Source of the DNA: Amycolatopsis australiensis
GTDB lineage: Bacteria; Actinomycetota; Actinomycetes; Mycobacteriales; Pseudonocardiaceae
Assembly (NCBI RefSeq): GCF_900119165.1
Contig: NZ_FPJG01000006.1
Coordinates: 5,456,001 to 5,520,000, forward strand
DNA length: 64,000 bases
Direction: 5' to 3'
The position numbers were made by a program, and so were the translations under genes. Positions within the stretch are counted from its first letter, which is position 1, and each line of letters starts with the position of its first letter. Under the pieces are notes generated by a model that saw nothing but the letters and a program-made list of their open reading frames with translations, was not told the origin of the DNA and made no database searches. This document shows positions 60,806 to 64,000 of this stretch, piece by piece.

Positions 60806-62839
60806 TCAGGCGAGCGCGTGCCGCCCGTACGCCCGCGATTCGGCGCTCTGGTCCAGCAGCCGGGCCGCGACCCGGCCGATCGCCGCGTCCAGCTCGGCGC
60901 GGTCGCCCGTGCCCCAGTCGGCCAGCCGCTCGGCCAGCCAGTCGTGCCAGGCGCGGGTCACCTTGGCGAACTCCGCGCGGCCCGCGTCGGTCAAGTCCCA
61001 GCCATCGCGCGTGTAGCGCAGCTGCCCGGTCAGCTCCAGGCGGTTGAACGCCGGTTCCAGCACCGGTGCCGGCACGCCGAAGTGCTCGCCGATCGCCCGG
61101 AGGGTCGCCGGCTCCCCACGGCGTTGCCGCAGGTGGACCTGCAGCAGGCACCAGATGCCACCTTCGTCGAGGCCGGCACCGGCCCGTTCGACGATCGCCG
61201 GGGCGACCTGGCGGCGCTCGCGGAAGAACAGGGTCGCGACCGCGCGTTCCAGCTCGCGGTCGTCCGTCCGGGCCTCGGGCATCGCGAAGCCGTCGCCGAG
61301 GTCCGGCGCCGCCGCCCGCGCCGTGTCGCGCAGCGGGACCTCCTTGAGGAAGAACGCCAGCGCGAACGCCACCAGCCCGACCGGTGCGGCGGCGAGGAAC
61401 ACGACGTGCAGCGAGTCGCTGTACACCCGGATCACCGGCGCCGACACCGCCTCCGGCAGCGCGTGCAGGGCGGTCGGCACCTGCACCGCCCGCGGATCGA
61501 CGCCCGGTGGCAACGCGGCGACCGCGTGCGCCAGGTGGGGGGTCAGCTGGTTGGCGTACACCGTGCCGAAGATCGCCGCCCCGAACGAGCTGCCGATCGA
61601 GCGAAGGAACGTCACGCCCGAGGTGGCGACGCCCAGGTCGGCGTAGTCGACGGTGTTCTGCACGGCGATGGTCAGCACCTGCATGCCGAGCCCGATGCCC
61701 AGGCCGAGCACGGCCATGTACGCCGACGCCTCCCAGAACCCGGTGCCGGTGTCGAGCCACGACAGCAGGTAGAGCCCGATGGTCATGCCCGCGGCGCCGG
61801 CCAGGGGGAAGATCTTGTAGCGCCCGGTGCGGCTCACCGCGTTGCCCGCGGCGATCGACGCGACGAGCAGCGCGAGCACCATCGGCAGCAGCCGGACTCC
61901 CGACGACGTCGCCGACGTGCCCTGGACGTACTGCATGTACGTCGGCAGGTAGGACAACGCGCCCAGCATCGCGAAGCCGACGACGAAGCTCATGACCCCG
62001 CCGACGGTGAACACCGGGTTGCGGAACAGCCGCATCGGCAGCATCGGCTCTTTCGCGCGCAGCTCCGCGAAGACGAACGCGGCCAGCAGCACCACCGAGC
62101 CCGCCGCCATCCCGATGATCACCGGCGAGCCCCACGCGTACTGCGTGCCGCCCCAGCTCGTCACCAGCGTGAGCCCGGTGGCGGCCAGGCCGATGAGCAG
62201 GATGCCGAGGTAGTCGACGACCGGCTTGACCGCGGCACGCGCGTTCGGCATCGCCGACGACGCGACCACCAGCACCACCAGGACCAGCGGAATGTTGACG
62301 TAGAACGCCCACCGCCACGACAGGTGGTCGACGAAGAAGCCGCCCAGCATCGGGCCGGCCACGGTGACCACGCCGAACACCGAGCCGAGCACGCCCTGGT
62401 ACTTGCCGCGCTCGCGCAGCGGCACGACGTCGGCGATGAGCGCGGTCGAGGTGACCATGAGCCCGCCGCCGCCGAGGCCCTGCACCGCGCGCCAGACGAT
62501 CAGCCAGACCATGCTGTCGGCGAACCCGGCGCAGAACGAGCCGGCGCCGAACACGAGCACCGACAGCTGGAACATCAGCTTGCGGCCGAACAGGTCGCCG
62601 AGCTTGCCGACGACCACGGTCATGATCGTCTCGGCGAGCAGGTAGGACGTGACGACCCAGGACAGGTGCCCGGCGCCGCCGAGGTCGCCGACGATGGTGG
62701 GCAGGGCGGTGCCGACGATGGTCTGGTCCAGCGCGGCGAGCAGCATCCCGAGCAGGACGGCGCCGAACACGGCGTTGACCCGTGCCCTGCTCAGCGGCGC
62801 GGGTCCCGGCTCGCGGGCGACCTCCGCGGTGGCCGTCAT
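60806..62839 (-). CDS. DHA2 (14-helix) MFS exporter fused to a winged-helix domain
   Basis: 677 residues; GGAGGGTGGGAC before the ATG. Residues about 15-510 form a 14-helix EmrB/QacA-type drug:proton antiporter: LLAALDQTIVGTALPTIVGD (motif D1), GKLGDLFGRKLMF (motif A), GPMLGGFFVDHLSWRWAFYV (motif C). After the last helix (about 515) comes a soluble C-terminal domain of about 150 residues that reads as a MarR-like winged helix: LRAIGEHFGVPAPVLEPAFN, LELTGQLRYTRDGWDLTDAG. No stop or start separates the two parts. The fused domain may sense substrate or regulate the pump; that is inference. Confidence 0.9.
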   Translation of the reverse strand: MTATAEVAREPGPAPLSRARVNAVFGAVLLGMLLAALDQTIVGTALPTIVGDLGGAGHLSWVVTSYLLAETIMTVVVGKLGDLFGRKLMFQLSVLVFGAGSFCAGFADSMVWLIVWRAVQGLGGGGLMVTSTALIADVVPLRERGKYQGVLGSVFGVVTVAGPMLGGFFVDHLSWRWAFYVNIPLVLVVLVVASSAMPNARAAVKPVVDYLGILLIGLAATGLTLVTSWGGTQYAWGSPVIIGMAAGSVVLLAAFVFAELRAKEPMLPMRLFRNPVFTVGGVMSFVVGFAMLGALSYLPTYMQYVQGTSATSSGVRLLPMVLALLVASIAAGNAVSRTGRYKIFPLAGAAGMTIGLYLLSWLDTGTGFWEASAYMAVLGLGIGLGMQVLTIAVQNTVDYADLGVATSGVTFLRSIGSSFGAAIFGTVYANQLTPHLAHAVAALPPGVDPRAVQVPTALHALPEAVSAPVIRVYSDSLHVVFLAAAPVGLVAFALAFFLKEVPLRDTARAAAPDLGDGFAMPEARTDDRELERAVATLFFRERRQVAPAIVERAGAGLDEGGIWCLLQVHLRQRRGEPATLRAIGEHFGVPAPVLEPAFNRLELTGQLRYTRDGWDLTDAGRAEFAKVTRAWHDWLAERLADWGTGDRAELDAAIGRVAARLLDQSAESRAYGRHALA

Positions 62840-62868
62840 GTCCCACCCTCCTCGCTCGGCCTCCGAGG

Positions 62869-63348
62869 CTAGTGCGAGCTGTCCACTGTGGATAGCCACC
62901 CGTTCCGGTGACGCAAGGTCAGCTCGAAAGGCTCGAAGCCTTGCGCGCGGTAGAACGCCAAGGCGCCTTCGTTGGCAGCGTAAGCCTGCACGGTGACCTC
63001 GTTAGCGCCGTTTTCCGCGGCCCACGCGAGAAACGCGCGGACCAGGGCGGTGCCGGCGCCGGACCGGCGGTGCGCGGGGCCGACGCGCATGCTTTCCAGG
63101 ACGGCGGTGACGGCGGCGGGCCGCAGCGGATCCGGTGAGCGCAGCCGTCCGATCAGGTGGCCGCCGCCGGCCAGCAGGCACAGGCAGCGCGGGTCGCCGA
63201 TGAGGGCCGAGTAGTAGGCCGCGCCGTCGCGGGCGGGCCAGCCGGTGTCCATGAACGGATCCCGGCGGCCACCGTCCTCGGCGAACAGCGCCGCGGCCGA
63301 GCCGAGCAGCTCCGGGAGGTCTTCGGGGGTGCACAGGGAAACCGTCAT
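62869..63348 (-). CDS. GNAT family N-acetyltransferase
   Basis: 159 residues. Acetyl-CoA-binding motif A: SMRVGPAHRRSGAGTALVRA (R-x-x-G-x-G/A), and the C-terminal AYAANEGALAFYRAQGFEPF. The ATG at 63348 gives MTVSLCTPEDLPELL, a normal GNAT start. Substrate unknown. Its coding end contains one of the TCCACWGTGGA palindromes (62882-62892). Confidence 0.9.
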   Translation of the reverse strand: MTVSLCTPEDLPELLGSAAALFAEDGGRRDPFMDTGWPARDGAAYYSALIGDPRCLCLLAGGGHLIGRLRSPDPLRPAAVTAVLESMRVGPAHRRSGAGTALVRAFLAWAAENGANEVTVQAYAANEGALAFYRAQGFEPFELTLRHRNGWLSTVDSSH

Positions 63349-63395
63349 GGTCCACCACGGTAACCGCATGATTTTTCGGAGTAAATTTCCGGCTT

Positions 63396-64000
63396 TCAGG
63401 GCCGCGGGCGGGCCAGGCTCTCCAGCGCGAGCTGTTCCAGCTGCCCCGCCGCCGCGGCACTTCCCCCGGCCGCGCGGAACGACTCCCCCACCGCCTCCGC
63501 GGCCCGGCGGTACGACGGCTCTCGCAGCACCTTCCCGACCGCCTCCGCAATGCGGTCCGCGTCCGGGCGGGCGAAGCGCAGCCGGATGCCCGCTCCCGCC
63601 GTCACCACCTGGGCCGCCACGATCGGCTGGTCGTCGCGGATCGGGGCCACCACCAGCGGCAGCCCGTGCCACAGCGCCTCGCACACCGTGTTGTGGCCCG
63701 CGTGGCACAGCACCGCGGCCACCCTGCTCAGCAGCGCCAGCTGCGGCACCCGCGGCCGCACCAGGACGTTCGGCGGCACCGCGGCGAGCACCCCGCCCGG
63801 GTCGGCGAGCACCGCCCGCGCGTCCAGCCGGGCGAACGCCTCGGCCGCGGCCGCCAGGAAGCCCGCGCCCGCCTCGGTGTTGGCCGTGCCCAGTGACACC
63901 AGCACCGTCGGCACGGCCGGGTCCAGCCACTCCCACGGGAAGTCCGTTGTGGACGGACGCGCGCCCAGGGCCGGGCCGACGAGCCGGACCTGCGGCGGCA
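63396..64000 (-). CDS. MGT-type GT1 glycosyltransferase (5' end outside window)
   Basis: C-terminal half of a GT-B glycosyltransferase of the macrolide/UDP-glycosyltransferase class. The frame is open to the window end (…LVGPALGARPSTTDFPWEWL…). It contains VLVSLGTANTEAGAGF at the start of the nucleotide-sugar domain and the UGT-like signature PRVPQLALLSRVAAVLCHAG, then HNTVCEALWHGLPLVVAPIR (His, Asn and the Glu/Asp-Gln pair after it). These proteins glycosylate secondary metabolites or detoxify macrolides. Donor and acceptor unknown because the N-terminal domain is missing. Confidence 0.9.
   Translation of the reverse strand, partial: PPQVRLVGPALGARPSTTDFPWEWLDPAVPTVLVSLGTANTEAGAGFLAAAAEAFARLDARAVLADPGGVLAAVPPNVLVRPRVPQLALLSRVAAVLCHAGHNTVCEALWHGLPLVVAPIRDDQPIVAAQVVTAGAGIRLRFARPDADRIAEAVGKVLREPSYRRAAEAVGESFRAAGGSAAAAGQLEQLALESLARPRP

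Overview
The window is about 72% GC by eye, with long high-GC reading frames, many GTG starts, ATGA/GTGA/TGATG gene couplings and very short or absent leaders. Marker families (MptB-type mannosyltransferase, F420-type LLM oxidoreductases, the DUF3090 / SCO1664 / MSMEG_4193 trio, a stand-alone LigD-type polymerase domain, DUF5703) point to a mycelial actinomycete. Pseudonocardiaceae, possibly Amycolatopsis, is my inference from content and base use. I saw no rRNA, tRNA, CRISPR array, phage or transposase gene.

Layout. 1-3.5 kb (minus): NfeD-type membrane protein (cut by the window edge), DUF3097, a phosphotransferase, SCO1664-family and DUF3090 proteins. 3.6-7.05 kb (plus): coupled S9 peptidase, S66 LD-carboxypeptidase and Rv0121-type flavin/F420 protein, then a small protein. 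7.1-8.6 kb (minus): MptB-like mannosyltransferase. 8.7-14.1 kb (minus): complete peptide ABC importer; divergent from it an M55 D-aminopeptidase and an M20 peptidase (14.3-16.4 kb). 16.4-17.3 kb (minus): small Pro-rich protein and a methyltransferase. 17.5-27.2 kb (plus): a secreted GH92 mannosidase behind a LacI-like operator, a second GH92 without signal peptide, and a translationally coupled FUSC membrane protein. 27.2-30.97 kb (minus): secreted DUF4360 protein, a frameshifted secreted repeat protein, and a LLM/VOC/NTF2 operon controlled divergently by a MarR regulator. 31.6-33.3 kb (plus): malate dehydrogenase and a lone ClpP, ended by a strong shared terminator. 33.4-38.2 kb (minus): M3 peptidase, phosphomutase-like protein, UppP, Rv3520c-type LLM enzyme. 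38.3-40.6 kb (plus): aldo/keto reductase, LppL-like lipoprotein, DUF5703. 40.6-44.2 kb (minus): SRPBCC/HTH pair, an alpha/beta hydrolase and an M20 peptidase. 44.3-52.8 kb: a catabolic neighbourhood (GntR, HpcH aldolase, MFS, nitrilase, CaiB/BaiF, CitE-like lyase, second GntR, HAD, NAD(P)-binding protein) with one decayed gene. 52.9-56.5 kb (minus): large secreted GH87-type alpha-1,3-glucanase. 57-58.9 kb: HxlR regulator divergent from a thiolase, with degenerate tandem copies of the regulator's own 3' end. 59-64 kb: LigD-type polymerase domain, PHP phosphoesterase, MFS exporter fused to a winged helix, GNAT, and a glycosyltransferase cut by the window end.

How the parts fit. Three themes stand out: peptide and muropeptide salvage (3.6-16.4 kb), polysaccharide attack (GH92 pair, GH87), and an old conserved actinobacterial gene block (DUF3090, SCO1664, phosphomutase, UppP, LLM, LppL, DUF5703, M20) that has been split so that about 32 kb now lies between phosphomutase and DUF3090. 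Regulation is unusually readable: several starts sit 6-8 nt behind a TANNNT box (predicted leaderless mRNAs) and several regulators have clear palindromes in their divergent promoters.
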